64,000 bases of DNA from Lactobacillus sp. (GCA_022651245.1 JALCQM010000005.1:17860-81859); one strand, 5' to 3'; positions 1-10,020 are shown, numbered from the stretch's first letter. The notes: a model not told the origin generated them from the sequence alone. A program made the numbers and translations.

Positions 1-1135
1 GGTAGGCGATCAGCGTGGCGGTGGATAACACGGTCGCCAGCAAGGACCAAGAGCGGAATAAGGCGACCATGACGATGCTTAAAAGGGTGTCGACCAGCAT
101 CGCCACGCGGGGGATGCCGTAGGTCGGATTGATCCGGCCCAAAAATTGCGGAATGTGGTGGTTACCCGCCATTGCGTATAAAGCGCGTCCCGCCGAAGCA
201 ACGAAGGAAACGCCGGTCCCAAACGGTGACACAAAGGCGTCGATGTACAAAAGGACGGATAGCCAGTGCATCCCCAGTAAGATCGCCAAATCGGCGAATG
301 GGGAGGAGAAGTTGATCCCGTGCCAGCCGTGCGCCGCCAATGTGTGCGGCGGGATCGCGGTGATGAAGGTGCTTTGCAATAAGATGTAGATGATCCCGGT
401 GATCACAAGCGAGATTGTGATCCCGCGGGCGATATTTTTCTCTGGGTGAGTGATTTCCGCCCCCATATTGATCACGGTTTGGAAGGCATCAAAGGAGAAG
501 ATGATCCCTGCCGCAGTGGTGGCAGAGAAGATCGCGGCCGTTCCATAAGGGAAAAAGTCTTGGAAACTGCTCCCGTAGTTACCAGGATGAAAGCCAGACA
601 GCATCAGCATCACCACAGTCAAAAGCGGCATGCCGATTTTAAAGACGGAAATCAGGCTCGTGAAGCGGGTCAAAATCGACACCGAGCCGTAGTTCAACAG
701 CGTGAACACCATGATGAAGGCGAACACCACCAACAAGCCGCTGGTGGTGACGACGCCGTTGTGCATGAAATGGTGCGTCCAGTTCGCCCAAGCCCAAGGC
801 CAACTGCCCATGTATTGGACTGCGGCGACGGCCTCGATCGGGATGATCGTGATCAAAGAAATCCAGTTGGCCCAAGCGGCGATGAAGCCAAGCAAGGACC
901 CGTGGGTGTATTGGGCGTACTTGCTCATGCCCCCTGATTCCGGGAACATGGCGCCGATCTCAATGTAAGTGTAGGCGATCGCACCGATCACCACGCCACC
1001 GACGATCCAGGATAAGATGGCGGCGGGCCCGGCGATTTTTGAGGCTTCCCAAGCACCAAAGAGCCACCCAGAGCCGATCAAGGAGCCTAAAGCGAGCATT
1101 ACCAGGTGGAAGAGGGAGATTTTTTTAATGTGCAT
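1..1135 (-). CDS. APC-family amino acid permease (3' end outside window)
   Basis: A multi-pass membrane transporter for amino acids; the exact substrate cannot be read from sequence. The reverse complement translates from ATG at 1135 as MHIKKISLFHLVMLALGSLIGSG, with the glycine-rich first helix typical of the APC superfamily (GSLIGSGWLFG) and the later helix motif SFDAFQTVINMGAEITHPEKN. About 378 residues are visible and the frame is still open at base 1, so the C-terminus is missing. A GGAG ribosome site lies about 9 nt before the ATG. The gene is transcribed away from ldh. The ORF track does not list it because it lacks a stop in the window; the plus-strand ORFs at 129-968 are its shadows. 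Confidence 0.88.
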   Translation of the reverse strand, partial: MHIKKISLFHLVMLALGSLIGSGWLFGAWEASKIAGPAAILSWIVGGVVIGAIAYTYIEIGAMFPESGGMSKYAQYTHGSLLGFIAAWANWISLITIIPIEAVAAVQYMGSWPWAWANWTHHFMHNGVVTTSGLLVVFAFIMVFTLLNYGSVSILTRFTSLISVFKIGMPLLTVVMLMLSGFHPGNYGSSFQDFFPYGTAAIFSATTAAGIIFSFDAFQTVINMGAEITHPEKNIARGITISLVITGIIYILLQSTFITAIPPHTLAAHGWHGINFSSPFADLAILLGMHWLSVLLYIDAFVSPFGTGVSFVASAGRALYAMAGNHHIPQFLGRINPTYGIPRVAMLVDTLLSIVMVALFRSWSLLATVLSTATLIAY

Positions 1136-1346
1136 AGCATTAACTCCAGATTAAAATTTGTATTCTTTCAGTTTAGCCGTTATCCCGCGACAGGACAAGT
1201 AAACCGAACGCGGCCCGCACCGGTAGCGCAATTTAACGCTTGAAAGTAAACAGGTAGATGGCGATGATACCAGTGATTTGTTGCTTTTATTGTGATGGCC
1301 TCTCTAACCGATTAATACAGATTCGAAAACTTTGCTAGAACAAATC

Positions 1347-1376
1347 GTGACATTGTGATCATGTAAGCGGTATACT
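1347..1376 (+). promoter_or_regulatory. ldh promoter
   Basis: GTGACA (-35) and TATACT (-10) are separated by 18 nt and lie 24 nt before the start codon of the lactate dehydrogenase gene. Assigned by eye from the sigma-70/SigA consensus. Confidence 0.6.
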
Positions 1377-1399
1377 GATTAATGAGGAGGGACTTGCCC

Positions 1400-2329
1400 A
1401 TGAAAACAGCGAATATTGTCTTGATCGGTGATGGTGCGATCGGTTCGAGTTACGCGTTCAACTGCCTAACTGCCGGTATCGGTAAGAGCCTAGGGATCAT
1501 CGATGTGAATAAAAAACGGGTGCAAGGAGACGTCGAAGATTTGGTTGACGCCTTGCCTTACGTTTCACAAAAGAACATTTACGCCGCGAGTTACGAGGAC
1601 TGCGAATATGCGGATTTGATCGTGATTACCGCCGGCGTTGCCCAAAAACCTGGTGAGACCCGGCTGCAATTGCTCCAAAAGAATGCCGCGATCATTAAAG
1701 ACATCACGACCAACATTATGAAGCACCATTTTGACGGGATCATTTTGGTTGCGTCTAATCCGGTCGATGTGTTGACGGAATTAGTGTTACAACTGACTGG
1801 CCTACCCAAAGAACGGGTCTTAGGGTCTGGTACCGCGCTGGATTCGGCGCGTATGCGTTCTGAAATCGGTCGGCGCTACAACGTTGACGTTCGTGCTGTG
1901 CACGGCTACATCATGGGCGAGCATGGGGATTCCGAATTCCCAGTGTGGGATTTCACCACGATCGGTGGCCAACCGATCCGTGAGTTTGTTAAGGGCCCAC
2001 GTTTGGAAAGTGATTTGGCGGCGATCAGTGACCGGGTGAAGAACGCGGCTTATTCGATCATCGAGAAAAAAGGCGCGACCTTCTATGGCATCGCCGCTTC
2101 ATTGACGCGCCTAACCGCCGCGATCTTGAATGATGATCGCGCTGCTTTTGCCATGTCGGTGCACCTTGATGGTGAGTATGGCCTCCAGGATGTTTCAATC
2201 GGGGTGCCGGTCTTATTGGGCGGGGATGGTTTGGAACGGATCATCCAACTCGACCTCAATGATGACGACCTCGCCCGTTTGCGGGCATCAGCGAAAGTCT
2301 TGCAAGAAAACTTAGCTAGCGTCCTTTAA
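1400..2329 (+). CDS. ldh: L-lactate dehydrogenase
   Basis: NAD-dependent reduction of pyruvate to L-lactate in the cytoplasm. The 309-residue protein has the Rossmann motif GDGAIGSS (residues 11-18), the specificity loop AQKPGETR with Gln82 (as in true lactate dehydrogenases rather than malate dehydrogenases) and Arg88, the LDSAR segment near 148-152, and the catalytic His175 in GEHGDSEF. I start at ATG 1400 rather than at the track start 1382 because AGGAGG lies at 1385-1390 with good spacing only to the second ATG. It is monocistronic with its own promoter and terminator. Lactobacilli often carry several LDH paralogues, so this may not be the main fermentative one; a 2-hydroxyacid dehydrogenase with another substrate is possible. 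Confidence 0.88.
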   Translation: MKTANIVLIGDGAIGSSYAFNCLTAGIGKSLGIIDVNKKRVQGDVEDLVDALPYVSQKNIYAASYEDCEYADLIVITAGVAQKPGETRLQLLQKNAAIIKDITTNIMKHHFDGIILVASNPVDVLTELVLQLTGLPKERVLGSGTALDSARMRSEIGRRYNVDVRAVHGYIMGEHGDSEFPVWDFTTIGGQPIREFVKGPRLESDLAAISDRVKNAAYSIIEKKGATFYGIAASLTRLTAAILNDDRAAFAMSVHLDGEYGLQDVSIGVPVLLGGDGLERIIQLDLNDDDLARLRASAKVLQENLASVL

Positions 2330-2351
2330 AATCTGGACGTGACCCCGGGGC

Positions 2352-2392
2352 AAATAAAGCAGACGGACCGTAGCCGCCGGCTTTATTTTTTT
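2352..2392 (+). terminator. ldh terminator
   Basis: Inverted repeat AAATAAAGC ... GCTTTATTT followed by a T-run, 22 nt after the ldh stop. Confidence 0.75.
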
Positions 2393-2435
2393 GGCGCGGC
2401 TAAGCTAGAGGTCTCGCCTATAGTCGCAAGCACCA

Positions 2436-2489
2436 AAAACGCCTTGAGCGCACGATTCAGTTTTGCGAATCGTACGCCCAAGGCGTTTT
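2436..2489 (-). terminator. murT terminator
   Basis: Long hairpin AAAACGCCTTG ... CAAGGCGTTTT with an inner ACGATTC/GAATCGT stem. It ends in a T-run on the minus strand just after the murT stop, so transcription does not appear to run on into a further gene. Confidence 0.8.
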
Positions 2490-2492
2490 GCG

Positions 2493-3854
2493 TTAGAAGC
2501 CAGCTTTGATATAGCCGCCTTCAGAAAGTTTTTTGCGGAGCTGTAACACGGCGGTGTAGGTCGCCAGCAGGTAAACATGGTCTTCTGGCATCGCTTTGAC
2601 CGCATCGATCACGGTGCTGAGATCCGGTTTTTCGATCAGGTCGGTTTCTGGGACGCCGGCGACTTGCATGCGAAAGGCGATGTCTTGGGCCCGTTCGCCG
2701 CCTACCATGAAGGTGGTCGGCTTACCCGAAGCGACGAGCTCTTCGAAGTTGCCATCCCAGATCCAGCTGGTGTCTGTCCCGTCAGCGTAATTGGCGTTGA
2801 GCAAGATACCGAAGCCAAAATGACCTTCTTGGCGTTGGATCATCGCCAAGACTTCATTTAAGCCAACAGGATTTTTGACTAGGATCAAGGTGGTTTGTTT
2901 GCCGTCGATCACGATTTCTTCTTGGCGGCCGAAGACCTTTTCATCATAAGCGAAGGCCTCGGCGATCTGTTCAGGGGTGATGCCGAATTCCCGACCGACC
3001 GTATAGGCAGCCAAGGCGTTGTAGACGTTGTACGTGCCACCGATCGCTAAGCTAAAGTTGTGGTCATCGATCGTGAATTGGGAACTGGTCGGGGTGAGGC
3101 TGGAAACCCCTGTGACCATGTGGGCTAGTGTTGGCCGGTGGAAACCGCAATGGGGGCAAAAGAAATTGCCGAGGTTGGAGTAGGTGATGCCGTGGTAATG
3201 CAAGATGTGCTCACATACTGGACATAAGACCCCATCGGTGTTGGGTGGGGCCACCATATCGGTCGTGGTTTGACTCGCCAAGGCAAAGCCGTAGTATTGC
3301 CACGGATTATCGAGTTCGCGCGACGAGAAGATGGGCGCATCCCCGTTGGCGATTACTGTCGCTGCCGGGTGTTGGCGAATGCCGGCGAGAATTTTTTCGT
3401 AAGTGGTATAAAACTCACCGTAGCGATCCATTTGGTCGCGGAAAATATTCGTTAACACATACGCCTTGGGTTGCAAATACCGTGAAACAGGGGCAACGTT
3501 TGCTTCGTCGACTTCCAACACCGCTAAGCGTCGTTGGCCATGCTTGCCATGCGCTAAAAAGGCGGTGATGATGCCTTGCATCATGTTGGAGCCGGTGGGA
3601 TTGGTCAAAACGTCGGGATATTGTTGTCGCAAGACCTTCGTGATCAAGTTGGTCGTCAAAGTCTTACCGTTGGTCCCGGTGACGATCACGACGTCGTAAT
3701 CTTGCCCTAAAGCCCGCAGAACATCAGGATCGATACGGGCCGCAATTTTGCCCGGCAGGCTTGACCCGCCCTTCATGAAGGTGTGTAAGAACCAGTAGCT
3801 GAAGCGGCCGGCGACCATCGCCAGGCGCGCTTTGAAGGTGATTGAATGCGCCAA
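2493..3854 (-). CDS. murT: Lipid II isoglutaminyl synthase, Mur-ligase-like subunit MurT
   Basis: MurT works with the glutaminase GatD to amidate the alpha-carboxyl of D-Glu in lipid II, giving D-isoglutamine in peptidoglycan. The 453-residue protein has the Mur ligase P-loop GTNGKT (60-65), a four-cysteine zinc ribbon (CPVC at 211-214 and CPHC at 233-236), and the C-terminal DUF1727 region with ADGTDTSWIWD (357-367), the stretch that supplies the Asp completing GatD's catalytic triad. The start is supported by an AGAGGAAG-like site upstream. In most Firmicutes gatD follows directly; here a strong terminator follows and no gatD is visible in the window. Confidence 0.9.
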   Translation of the reverse strand: MAHSITFKARLAMVAGRFSYWFLHTFMKGGSSLPGKIAARIDPDVLRALGQDYDVVIVTGTNGKTLTTNLITKVLRQQYPDVLTNPTGSNMMQGIITAFLAHGKHGQRRLAVLEVDEANVAPVSRYLQPKAYVLTNIFRDQMDRYGEFYTTYEKILAGIRQHPAATVIANGDAPIFSSRELDNPWQYYGFALASQTTTDMVAPPNTDGVLCPVCEHILHYHGITYSNLGNFFCPHCGFHRPTLAHMVTGVSSLTPTSSQFTIDDHNFSLAIGGTYNVYNALAAYTVGREFGITPEQIAEAFAYDEKVFGRQEEIVIDGKQTTLILVKNPVGLNEVLAMIQRQEGHFGFGILLNANYADGTDTSWIWDGNFEELVASGKPTTFMVGGERAQDIAFRMQVAGVPETDLIEKPDLSTVIDAVKAMPEDHVYLLATYTAVLQLRKKLSEGGYIKAGF

Positions 3855-3933
3855 GTCGTTCTTCCTCTCAAAATTATTGCTTCAATCATACCACATCCAA
3901 CGGGTGGGCTCCTTAAGCCAGCATGAGAAAAGT

Positions 3934-3963
3934 TTGTCCAAAGTGCTGAAACTTCGGTATACT
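3934..3963 (+). promoter_or_regulatory. tdk promoter
   Basis: TTGTCC, 18-nt spacer, TATACT; about 40 nt before the tdk start. Likely promoter for the tdk-prfA-prmC region. Confidence 0.6.
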
Positions 3964-4001
3964 GAAAACGGTGAATTTTCCAAAGAAAGTAGGCATGAGA
4001 C

Positions 4002-4580
4002 TTGGCGCAGTTATTTTTCCGTTATGGCGCGATGAATTCGGGGAAGTCTGTCGAGATCCTCAAGGTCGCGCACAACTACGAAGAGCAAAATAAACACGTG
4101 ATCATTCTGACCTCAGCCCTCGACAACCGCTCTGGTGTCGGGGTGGTGGCGAGTCGCATCGGGATGGAACGCCCAGCGCATCCGATCACCAGCGATACTG
4201 ACGTTTTTGCCTTGGTGCAAAGTCTTGATCCCAAGGCGTACTGCGTCTTGATCGACGAGGCGCAATTCTTGCAGAAACATCACGTCTTCGAGTGTGCTCG
4301 GGTGGTCGATGAACTGCACATTCCGGTGATGGCCTTCGGGTTAAAGAATGACTTCAAAAACGAATTGTTCGAAGGCTCGAAGTACCTCTTGTTGTATGCA
4401 GACAAAATCGAAGAAATGAAAACCATTTGCTGGTTTTGTGCCAAAAAGGCGATCATGAACCTGCGTGTCCACGATGGTCAGCCAGTATATGAAGGCTCTC
4501 AGATCCAGATCGGCGGCAACGAGATGTACTACCCAGTATGCCGCCACCACTACTATTACCCACCAGAAAAAGGGATGTAA
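4002..4580 (+). CDS. tdk: Thymidine kinase
   Basis: Phosphorylates thymidine to dTMP with ATP (pyrimidine salvage). The 192-residue protein has the P-loop GAMNSGKS (9-16), the catalytic Glu of IDEAQF (about 86) and a zinc-binding lasso with Cys143, Cys146, Cys180 and His183 (CWFC ... CRHH). I use the TTG at 4002, giving the usual N-terminus [16 protein letters not shown]. It heads the conserved lactobacillar order tdk-prfA-prmC-sua5-glyA-upp-atp. The stop codon abuts a three-copy hairpin-repeat array that separates it from prfA. Confidence 0.93.
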   Translation: MAQLFFRYGAMNSGKSVEILKVAHNYEEQNKHVIILTSALDNRSGVGVVASRIGMERPAHPITSDTDVFALVQSLDPKAYCVLIDEAQFLQKHHVFECARVVDELHIPVMAFGLKNDFKNELFEGSKYLLLYADKIEEMKTICWFCAKKAIMNLRVHDGQPVYEGSQIQIGGNEMYYPVCRHHYYYPPEKGM

Positions 4581-4583
4581 CCA

Positions 4584-4696
4584 CAGAGCGCAGTGGTGCG
4601 GTTTTAGGCATGTGGCTAAGACAGTCTGGGTGCGTCGCGGCACGCGGCGTGACCGGAATGGCTTAGACGCAATGCCGTTGCAACACGTAGCTCGAC
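4584..4696 (+). repeat. Hairpin element copy A1
   Basis: First copy of the imperfect-palindrome family, starting CAGAGCG four bases after the tdk stop and ending AGCTCGAC. Pairings seen: GAGC/GCTC at the base, GTGgTGC/GCAaCAC, GGCATGTG/CGCAATGCC, CTAAG/CTTAG, CGTCGCG/CGCGGCG at the tip. Confidence 0.85.
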
Positions 4697-4703
4697 TCAA
4701 CCA

Positions 4704-4820
4704 CAGAGCGGCGCAGACCGAGTTTAGCGCTGTCTGTAAGGCGGCTTGGGTGCGCGAGGGCAACGCCATCGTGTGACCGAGACGACTTACGGGCAAGCGC
4801 GTTGGTCTGCAAAGCTCGAC
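4704..4820 (+). repeat. Hairpin element copy A2
   Basis: Second copy in the tdk-prfA array, preceded by the same TCAACCACAG spacer. Second stem GCAGACC/GGTCTGC; third stem GTCTGTAAG/CTTACGGGC, where a C-G pair replaces the G-C pair of other copies (compensatory change). Confidence 0.85.
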
Positions 4821-4827
4821 TCAACCA

Positions 4828-4944
4828 CAGAGCGCCGCATGGACGGTTTTAGGAAAGAGACTAAGACAGCGTGACGCGTTATGGCAAGGCCATAGCGTGG
4901 CGCGATGGCTTAGGCGCCTTTCCGTTGTCCATGCAGAGCTCGAC
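4828..4944 (+). repeat. Hairpin element copy A3
   Basis: Third copy of the array. Second stem GCATGGAC/GTCCATGC (8 bp), GGAAA/TTTCC above it, tip CGTTATGGC/GCCATAGCG. Followed by another TCAACCACAG and then unique sequence up to prfA. Confidence 0.85.
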
Positions 4945-4977
4945 TCAACCACAGCCCTATCACATCACGGAGGAAAC

Positions 4978-6057
4978 ATGGATAAGATTTTTGAACAGTT
5001 AGACGGGTTGCTCGATCGCTATGAAGAACTACAAGAATTGATGAGCGATCCAGAAGTCATTCAAGATACCAGCCGTTACTTAAAGCTGTCAAAAGAAGAA
5101 GGCAGCATGCGTGAAGTGGTCGCTGCGTATAAGCAATACAAGCAAACCAAGTCGGATATTGACGAAAGCGAAGAAGTTCTGCGTGAAAGTCACGATGAAG
5201 AGCTCGAAGAATTAGCCAAAGAAGATCTCAACGACTTGAAGCCCAAGTTGGCGGAATTAGAAGACCAGATCAAGATCTTGATGCTCCCGAAGGACCCGAA
5301 CGATGATAAGAACATCATCATGGAAATCCGTGGGGCTGCTGGTGGGGATGAAGCCAGTCTGTTTGCAGGCGACCTGTTGTCGATGTACATGAAGTACGCC
5401 GAAAAACAAGGCTGGCACCTGGAAATCGTCGACGAAAACCCCACCGAAGTTGGCGGCTACAAGGAAGTGGCCATCATGGTCACTGGGGACGCCGTTTATT
5501 CTAAACTCAAGTATGAATCCGGCGCCCACCGCGTGCAGCGGGTGCCTGTGACGGAATCGGCTGGGCGGGTGCATACGAGTACCGCAACGGTCGTCGTGAT
5601 GCCGGAATATGATGAAGTCGACCTCGACTTGGATCCCAAAGACATTCGAACCGATGTGTACCGTTCCAGTGGTGCCGGGGGCCAACATATCAACAAGACC
5701 AGTTCCGCCGTGCGGATGACCCATTTGCCAACAGGTATTGTGGTGACCATGCAAGACCAACGTTCCCAGCAACAAAACCGGGAAAAGGCGATGCAGATCT
5801 TGAAGAGCCGGGTCTACGATTTTTACGAAAGTCAAAACGCCGGTGAATATGCTGAAAAGCGGAAAACGGCGATCGGGACCGGGGACCGCTCCGAACGGAT
5901 TCGGACTTACAACTACCCGCAAAACCGGGTGACGGATCATCGGATCGGGTTGACCCTCAATAAGCTGGACCGCATCATGAATGGCGATCTCGGTGAGATC
6001 ATCGATGCCCTGATCGTCCAAGATCAAGCCAAGAAGCTGGAGAGTATTGGTGAATAA
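4978..6057 (+). CDS. prfA: Peptide chain release factor 1
   Basis: Recognises UAA/UAG in the ribosomal A site and triggers peptide release. The 359-residue protein shows the helical N-terminal domain, the [11 protein letters not shown] signature (117-127), the PVT codon-reading tripeptide (190-192; PAT in E. coli RF1) inside [14 protein letters not shown], and the catalytic GGQ (234-236). Start chosen at ATG 4978 because GGAGG lies 5 nt upstream; the longer track ORF reads back into the hairpin array. It overlaps prmC, whose product methylates the GGQ glutamine, so the two are translationally coupled. Confidence 0.95.
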   Translation: MDKIFEQLDGLLDRYEELQELMSDPEVIQDTSRYLKLSKEEGSMREVVAAYKQYKQTKSDIDESEEVLRESHDEELEELAKEDLNDLKPKLAELEDQIKILMLPKDPNDDKNIIMEIRGAAGGDEASLFAGDLLSMYMKYAEKQGWHLEIVDENPTEVGGYKEVAIMVTGDAVYSKLKYESGAHRVQRVPVTESAGRVHTSTATVVVMPEYDEVDLDLDPKDIRTDVYRSSGAGGQHINKTSSAVRMTHLPTGIVVTMQDQRSQQQNREKAMQILKSRVYDFYESQNAGEYAEKRKTAIGTGDRSERIRTYNYPQNRVTDHRIGLTLNKLDRIMNGDLGEIIDALIVQDQAKKLESIGE

Positions 6058-6883
6058 GACTTATCAAGAGGCGCTCGCGGGAGCGTCTTCTTTGTTGGCA
6101 GCGGCCGGCATCGATCCAGATGGGGCGCGCTACGTGTTGGAATACCGGGCGGGCTTCACGCCAAGCGAGTTGCAGTTACATGGGCGAGACGCGTTACCAG
6201 CGGCGGTGGCAACACAATTTGCGGCCGACGTGCAACGATTATTGCACCATGAACCGGCACAGTATATCGTGGGCCTAGCGCCATTTTTCGGGGAAGATTT
6301 CGTGGTGTCGCCGGCGGTGTTGATCCCCCGGTTTGAGACTGAAGAGCTTGTTGCTTGGGTCCGCGATGAAATCGGCACGGCACAAACCGTCTTGGACGTT
6401 GGTAGCGGCAGCGGCGTGATCGGGTTGACATTGAAGCGGCTGCGCCCTAACCTGCAGGTGACCTTAGCCGACGTCTCACAAGCTGCATTGGCGGTTGCAG
6501 ACGAGAATGCGAGCCGACAAGAACTTACAGTCGAGCGCGTCCACAGTGATTTGTTTGCTGCGCTAGGCGATCGCCGGTTTGACCGGATCGTGGCGAACTT
6601 GCCGTATATCAGCCATGCTGAAGAAAAGGTCATGGATCAAAGCACGTTAGACTATGAACCGCAGTTGGCACTGTTTGCGGACCATGATGGCCTCGAACTG
6701 TTCGAGCGGTTTTGTGATCAGGTGCTGGCCCACCTCAATCCGGCTGGCGCGGTTTACCTTGAATTCGGTTATCAGCAGCAGCCGGCGTTAGCAGCATTAT
6801 TCGCTGAACGATTGCCGCAGATGACCGTTGAATTTCGCCAAGACATGGCCGGTCACCCCAGAATGGTCAAATTAAGCGTGTGA
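6047..6883 (+). CDS. prmC: Release factor glutamine methyltransferase PrmC
   Basis: SAM-dependent N5-methylation of the glutamine in the GGQ motif of release factors. 278 residues: an N-terminal helical substrate domain, then a Rossmann methyltransferase with [13 protein letters not shown] (115-127). The active-site tetrapeptide is NLPY (184-187) rather than the usual NPPY; Asn and Tyr are kept, so activity is plausible. Starts at GTG 6047 inside the end of prfA (11-nt overlap), the standard prfA-prmC arrangement. Confidence 0.9.
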   Translation: MVNKTYQEALAGASSLLAAAGIDPDGARYVLEYRAGFTPSELQLHGRDALPAAVATQFAADVQRLLHHEPAQYIVGLAPFFGEDFVVSPAVLIPRFETEELVAWVRDEIGTAQTVLDVGSGSGVIGLTLKRLRPNLQVTLADVSQAALAVADENASRQELTVERVHSDLFAALGDRRFDRIVANLPYISHAEEKVMDQSTLDYEPQLALFADHDGLELFERFCDQVLAHLNPAGAVYLEFGYQQQPALAALFAERLPQMTVEFRQDMAGHPRMVKLSV

Positions 6884-6941
6884 CCCACAGAGAGACTGTG
6901 ACGATTTTGACCGGCATGTTTGAGAAAGGATGCGTATTATA

Positions 6942-7961
6942 ATGGAAACAAAACGTTATCATCGTGAGACGTTGGCCGAAGCAGCGGCAGCGTTGCGGGC
7001 AGGACAGCTGGTGGCTTTTCCCACCGAAACAGTTTATGGGTTAGGGGCGGATGCGACCAATGAAGCGGCCGCCAAAAGTGTTTATACGACAAAAGGGCGG
7101 CCTTCAGATAATCCGCTGATCGTTACCGTCGCTGACCGCGCGATGGTGACCCGGTTTGCGACGATCACCCCGGAAGCGGCGAAGCTGATGGATCAGTTTT
7201 GGCCGGGACCGTTGACGATCATCTTGCGTATCCATCCAGGCAGCTTGTCCAAAACAGTGACCGGGGGCTTAGAGACGGCGGCGTTTCGGATGCCGGAAAA
7301 TGCCCTGACGCGAGAATTGATCGCGGAAGCCGGGGTGCCGATCGTCGGGCCGAGTGCTAACTTATCAGGGAAGCCGAGCCCAACGACGGCCGAGCACGTC
7401 TTACACGATTTCGATGGCAAGATTGCCGGGGTTCTGGACGACGGGCCGACGCAAGTGGGCGTGGAGTCCACGGTCATCGATATGACCGTGAGTCCAGCGG
7501 CCATTTTGCGTCCGGGGGCGATCGGGCCGCAAGCGCTTGAACCGATCATAGGTTTCGTCGATAGCGAAATGCATCACGTCGGCGCTACGGAGACGCCTAA
7601 GGCACCGGGGATGAAATATAAGCACTACGCGCCGACGGCACAGGTCGTTGTGGTCGATAAACCCGAACAGTTTGCGCAAGCTTTGCGTTGGGCCGCCGCC
7701 AGTGGTCAGGCGTATGGTGTGATGGCCACTGATGTCGTTTTACAAACCGTACCGAGTGCCGTGCCTCAATATTCACTTGGAGAAGACGTGACCAGCGCGA
7801 CGCACGCCTTGTTTGCAGGACTACGTTGGTTTGACCTGCATCCGACGGTCACGTTAGTCTTGGCGCAGGCGTTTGCCCCGACCGGGCTCGGTGCCGCTTA
7901 CATGAACCGCCTATTAAAATCTGCTGGCAACGAACATTTTACCCCTGCAGATGTAAAATAG
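6942..7961 (+). CDS. sua5: L-threonylcarbamoyladenylate synthase (Sua5/YwlC)
   Basis: Makes threonylcarbamoyl-AMP from Thr, bicarbonate and ATP, the first step of t6A37 modification of ANN-decoding tRNAs. The YrdC-like domain (about 1-200) has AFPTETVYGLGADA, KGRPSDNPL and VGPSANLSGKPSPT; the C-terminal Sua5 domain follows PGMKYKHYAPTA. I prefer ATG 6942 (METKRYHRE) over 6930 because the AAAGGA site touches the first ATG. 339 residues. Fits the conserved prmC-sua5-glyA order. Confidence 0.9.
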   Translation: METKRYHRETLAEAAAALRAGQLVAFPTETVYGLGADATNEAAAKSVYTTKGRPSDNPLIVTVADRAMVTRFATITPEAAKLMDQFWPGPLTIILRIHPGSLSKTVTGGLETAAFRMPENALTRELIAEAGVPIVGPSANLSGKPSPTTAEHVLHDFDGKIAGVLDDGPTQVGVESTVIDMTVSPAAILRPGAIGPQALEPIIGFVDSEMHHVGATETPKAPGMKYKHYAPTAQVVVVDKPEQFAQALRWAAASGQAYGVMATDVVLQTVPSAVPQYSLGEDVTSATHALFAGLRWFDLHPTVTLVLAQAFAPTGLGAAYMNRLLKSAGNEHFTPADVK

Positions 7962-8002
7962 TTCTGGTATACTGAAGCTACTTTCAGAAAGGGGACTTAA
8001 CA

Positions 8003-9235
8003 TTGGACTTTACCGATTACGATCCAGCAGTCTTTACTGCGATTCACGACGAGGAAGAACGTCAACAGCACAACATTGAATTGATCGCTTCAGAAAATAT
8101 CGTCAGCCCGGCGGTGCGGGCCGCGCAAGGCTCCGTTTTGACCAATAAGTACTCTGAAGGGTACCCTGGCCACCGTTATTATGGGGGGAATCAATACATT
8201 GATGTGGTCGAGCAACTGGCAATCGATCGGGCCAAGGAATTATTCGGGGCCGAATATGTCAACGTCCAGCCGCATTCCGGATCAGGGGCGAATATGGCCA
8301 CTTACCGCGCTTTCTTAGAAGACGGTGATAAGGTGCTGGCGATGGATCTGACCGATGGCGGTCATCTGACGCATGGTGCGGCCGTTAGCTTCTCTGGCCA
8401 AACTTACCATTTTTACCACTACGGCTTGGATCCAGAAAGTGGCCGCCTCGATTACGACAAGATTCAAGAAATGGCCGAAGCGATTCATCCTAAGATGATC
8501 GTGGCCGGCGCGTCTGCGTACAGTCGTGAGATCGACTTCGCGAAGTTCCGTGATATCGCCGATCACGTGGGTGCCTTCTTGATGGTCGATATGGCGCACA
8601 TCGCAGGGCTAGTTGCTGGTGGCGCGCATATGAGCCCAGTGCCATACGCGGATGTGGTGACGACCACGACGCATAAGACCTTGCGCGGTCCTCGTGGCGG
8701 CATGATCTTGGCCAAAGCGCAGTATGGCAAAGCCTTGAATTCGGCAGTCTTTCCTGGCATCCAAGGGGGCCCGCTCGACCATGTGATCGCGGCTAAGGCG
8801 GTCGCGTTAGGTGAAGCCTTGCGTCCGGACTTCAAGGATTATGCGGCACAGATCGTTAAGAACACGCAAGCAATGTGTGCAGGCTTCGCAGAAGATCAAC
8901 ATTTGAAAATGATTTCTGGCGGTAGTGATAACCACATGGTGTTGCTCGATGTGACCGGTTACGGCGTCACCGGGCGCGATGTTCAGGACCTTTTGGACAC
9001 CGTCGATATCACGACCAATAAAAACCAAGTCCCTGGCGAACAAAACGGCCCGTTCAAAACGTCTGGGGTACGTATTGGTTCTGCGGCGATCACGACCCGC
9101 GGTTTCAATGAAGCCGAGTGCAAACAAGTGGCTCATTTGATCTCTGCGACGATCGCAAATCGTGACGATCCAGCGAAACTTTCTGAAATTAAGCAATCTG
9201 TCCTTGCGTTAACCGCCCTTCATCCCTTATCATAG
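8003..9235 (+). CDS. glyA: Serine hydroxymethyltransferase
   Basis: PLP enzyme interconverting serine plus THF with glycine plus 5,10-methylene-THF; main C1 source for thymidylate and purines. 410 residues, family-typical length; motifs IELIASEN (25-32), [12 protein letters not shown] (51-62), HSGSGAN and the PLP lysine Lys225 in [14 protein letters not shown]. Starts at TTG 8003 after an AAAGGGGA site. Followed closely by upp. Confidence 0.95.
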   Translation: MDFTDYDPAVFTAIHDEEERQQHNIELIASENIVSPAVRAAQGSVLTNKYSEGYPGHRYYGGNQYIDVVEQLAIDRAKELFGAEYVNVQPHSGSGANMATYRAFLEDGDKVLAMDLTDGGHLTHGAAVSFSGQTYHFYHYGLDPESGRLDYDKIQEMAEAIHPKMIVAGASAYSREIDFAKFRDIADHVGAFLMVDMAHIAGLVAGGAHMSPVPYADVVTTTTHKTLRGPRGGMILAKAQYGKALNSAVFPGIQGGPLDHVIAAKAVALGEALRPDFKDYAAQIVKNTQAMCAGFAEDQHLKMISGGSDNHMVLLDVTGYGVTGRDVQDLLDTVDITTNKNQVPGEQNGPFKTSGVRIGSAAITTRGFNEAECKQVAHLISATIANRDDPAKLSEIKQSVLALTALHPLS

Positions 9236-9283
9236 ATAAGGTTTTGCGCAGCACTGCGCCATAATAAAAGGAGGACCTTTTGC

Positions 9284-9913
9284 ATGGGCAAATTTACGGT
9301 TTTGAACCACCCACTGATTCAACACAAATTGACCTTGATCCGGGACAAGAACGCAGGGACGAAGGAGTTCCGCCAAGTTGCCAACGAGATCGCCGAGCTG
9401 ATGGTCTATGAGATCACCCGCGACTTGCCGCTTGAAGACGTTGAGATCGAAACGCCGATGGGCAAGACGATTCAAAAGGAACTGGCAGGTAAGAAGCTGG
9501 CTGTTGTGCCGATCCTACGTGCCGGCTTGGGCATGGTCGATGGTGTGCTGGAATTGATTCCGGCTGCTAAGGTGGGCCACATCGGGATGTACCGCGATGA
9601 GAAGACCCTGAAGCCGCATGAATACTTCGTGAAGATGCCGACGGATATTGATCAACGTGATCTGATCATCGTCGACCCGATGCTGGCGACTGGTGGTTCG
9701 GCCAACATGGCGATCGAAGCGCTCAAGAAGCGCGGCGCAACGTCCATGCGCTTGGTTGTCCTCGTGGCAGCGCCAGAAGGCGTTAAGGCTGTGCAAGAAG
9801 CACATCCAGATGTCGATATCTATTCCGCTGCTTTAGACGATCACCTGAACGAAGAAGGCTACATCGTCCCAGGCCTAGGCGACGCCGGCGACCGCCTCTT
9901 TGGAACAAAATAA
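9284..9913 (+). CDS. upp: Uracil phosphoribosyltransferase
   Basis: Converts uracil plus PRPP to UMP (salvage). 209 residues with the PRPP-binding [10 protein letters not shown] segment and the C-terminal [17 protein letters not shown] uracil-binding tail, both diagnostic. AGGAGG lies before the ATG. The stop is followed within two bases by a truncated hairpin element and then by a strong terminator. Confidence 0.95.
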   Translation: MGKFTVLNHPLIQHKLTLIRDKNAGTKEFRQVANEIAELMVYEITRDLPLEDVEIETPMGKTIQKELAGKKLAVVPILRAGLGMVDGVLELIPAAKVGHIGMYRDEKTLKPHEYFVKMPTDIDQRDLIIVDPMLATGGSANMAIEALKKRGATSMRLVVLVAAPEGVKAVQEAHPDVDIYSAALDDHLNEEGYIVPGLGDAGDRLFGTK

Positions 9914-9914
9914 C

Positions 9915-10008
9915 CAGAGCAGAGCATCGCGATTTTAGCAATGTGTGTAAGGCAGCGTGGGTGCGTATCGGCGAAGCCGGTGTGTGACCGCGATGCCACC
10001 TAGCTCGA
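9915..10008 (+). repeat. Hairpin element copy B (internally deleted)
   Basis: Single copy starting CAGAGC right after the upp stop and ending AGCTCGA. The 3' arm of the third stem (CTTACACGCAATTGC) is missing; the junction is at GCGATG, a short direct repeat that in the intact copy D1 flanks exactly this arm, so slippage or recombination deletion is likely. Tip stem CGTATCGGC/GCCGGTGTG is intact. TAACCA flanks both ends. Confidence 0.8.
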
Positions 10009-10020
10009 TATAACCACCCA

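Noticed and set aside
129-968. Three plus-strand ORFs at the left edge
   Set aside because: Antisense to the APC permease, which shows clear membrane-protein sequence on the minus strand.
4581-4944. Tandem repeats considered as a CRISPR array
   Set aside because: Units are 113-118 bp palindromes separated by identical spacers of about 7-10 bp; there are no unique spacers and no cas genes.
5257-6027. 256-aa minus-strand ORF opposite prfA
   Set aside because: Antisense shadow of a strongly conserved gene; no start signal.
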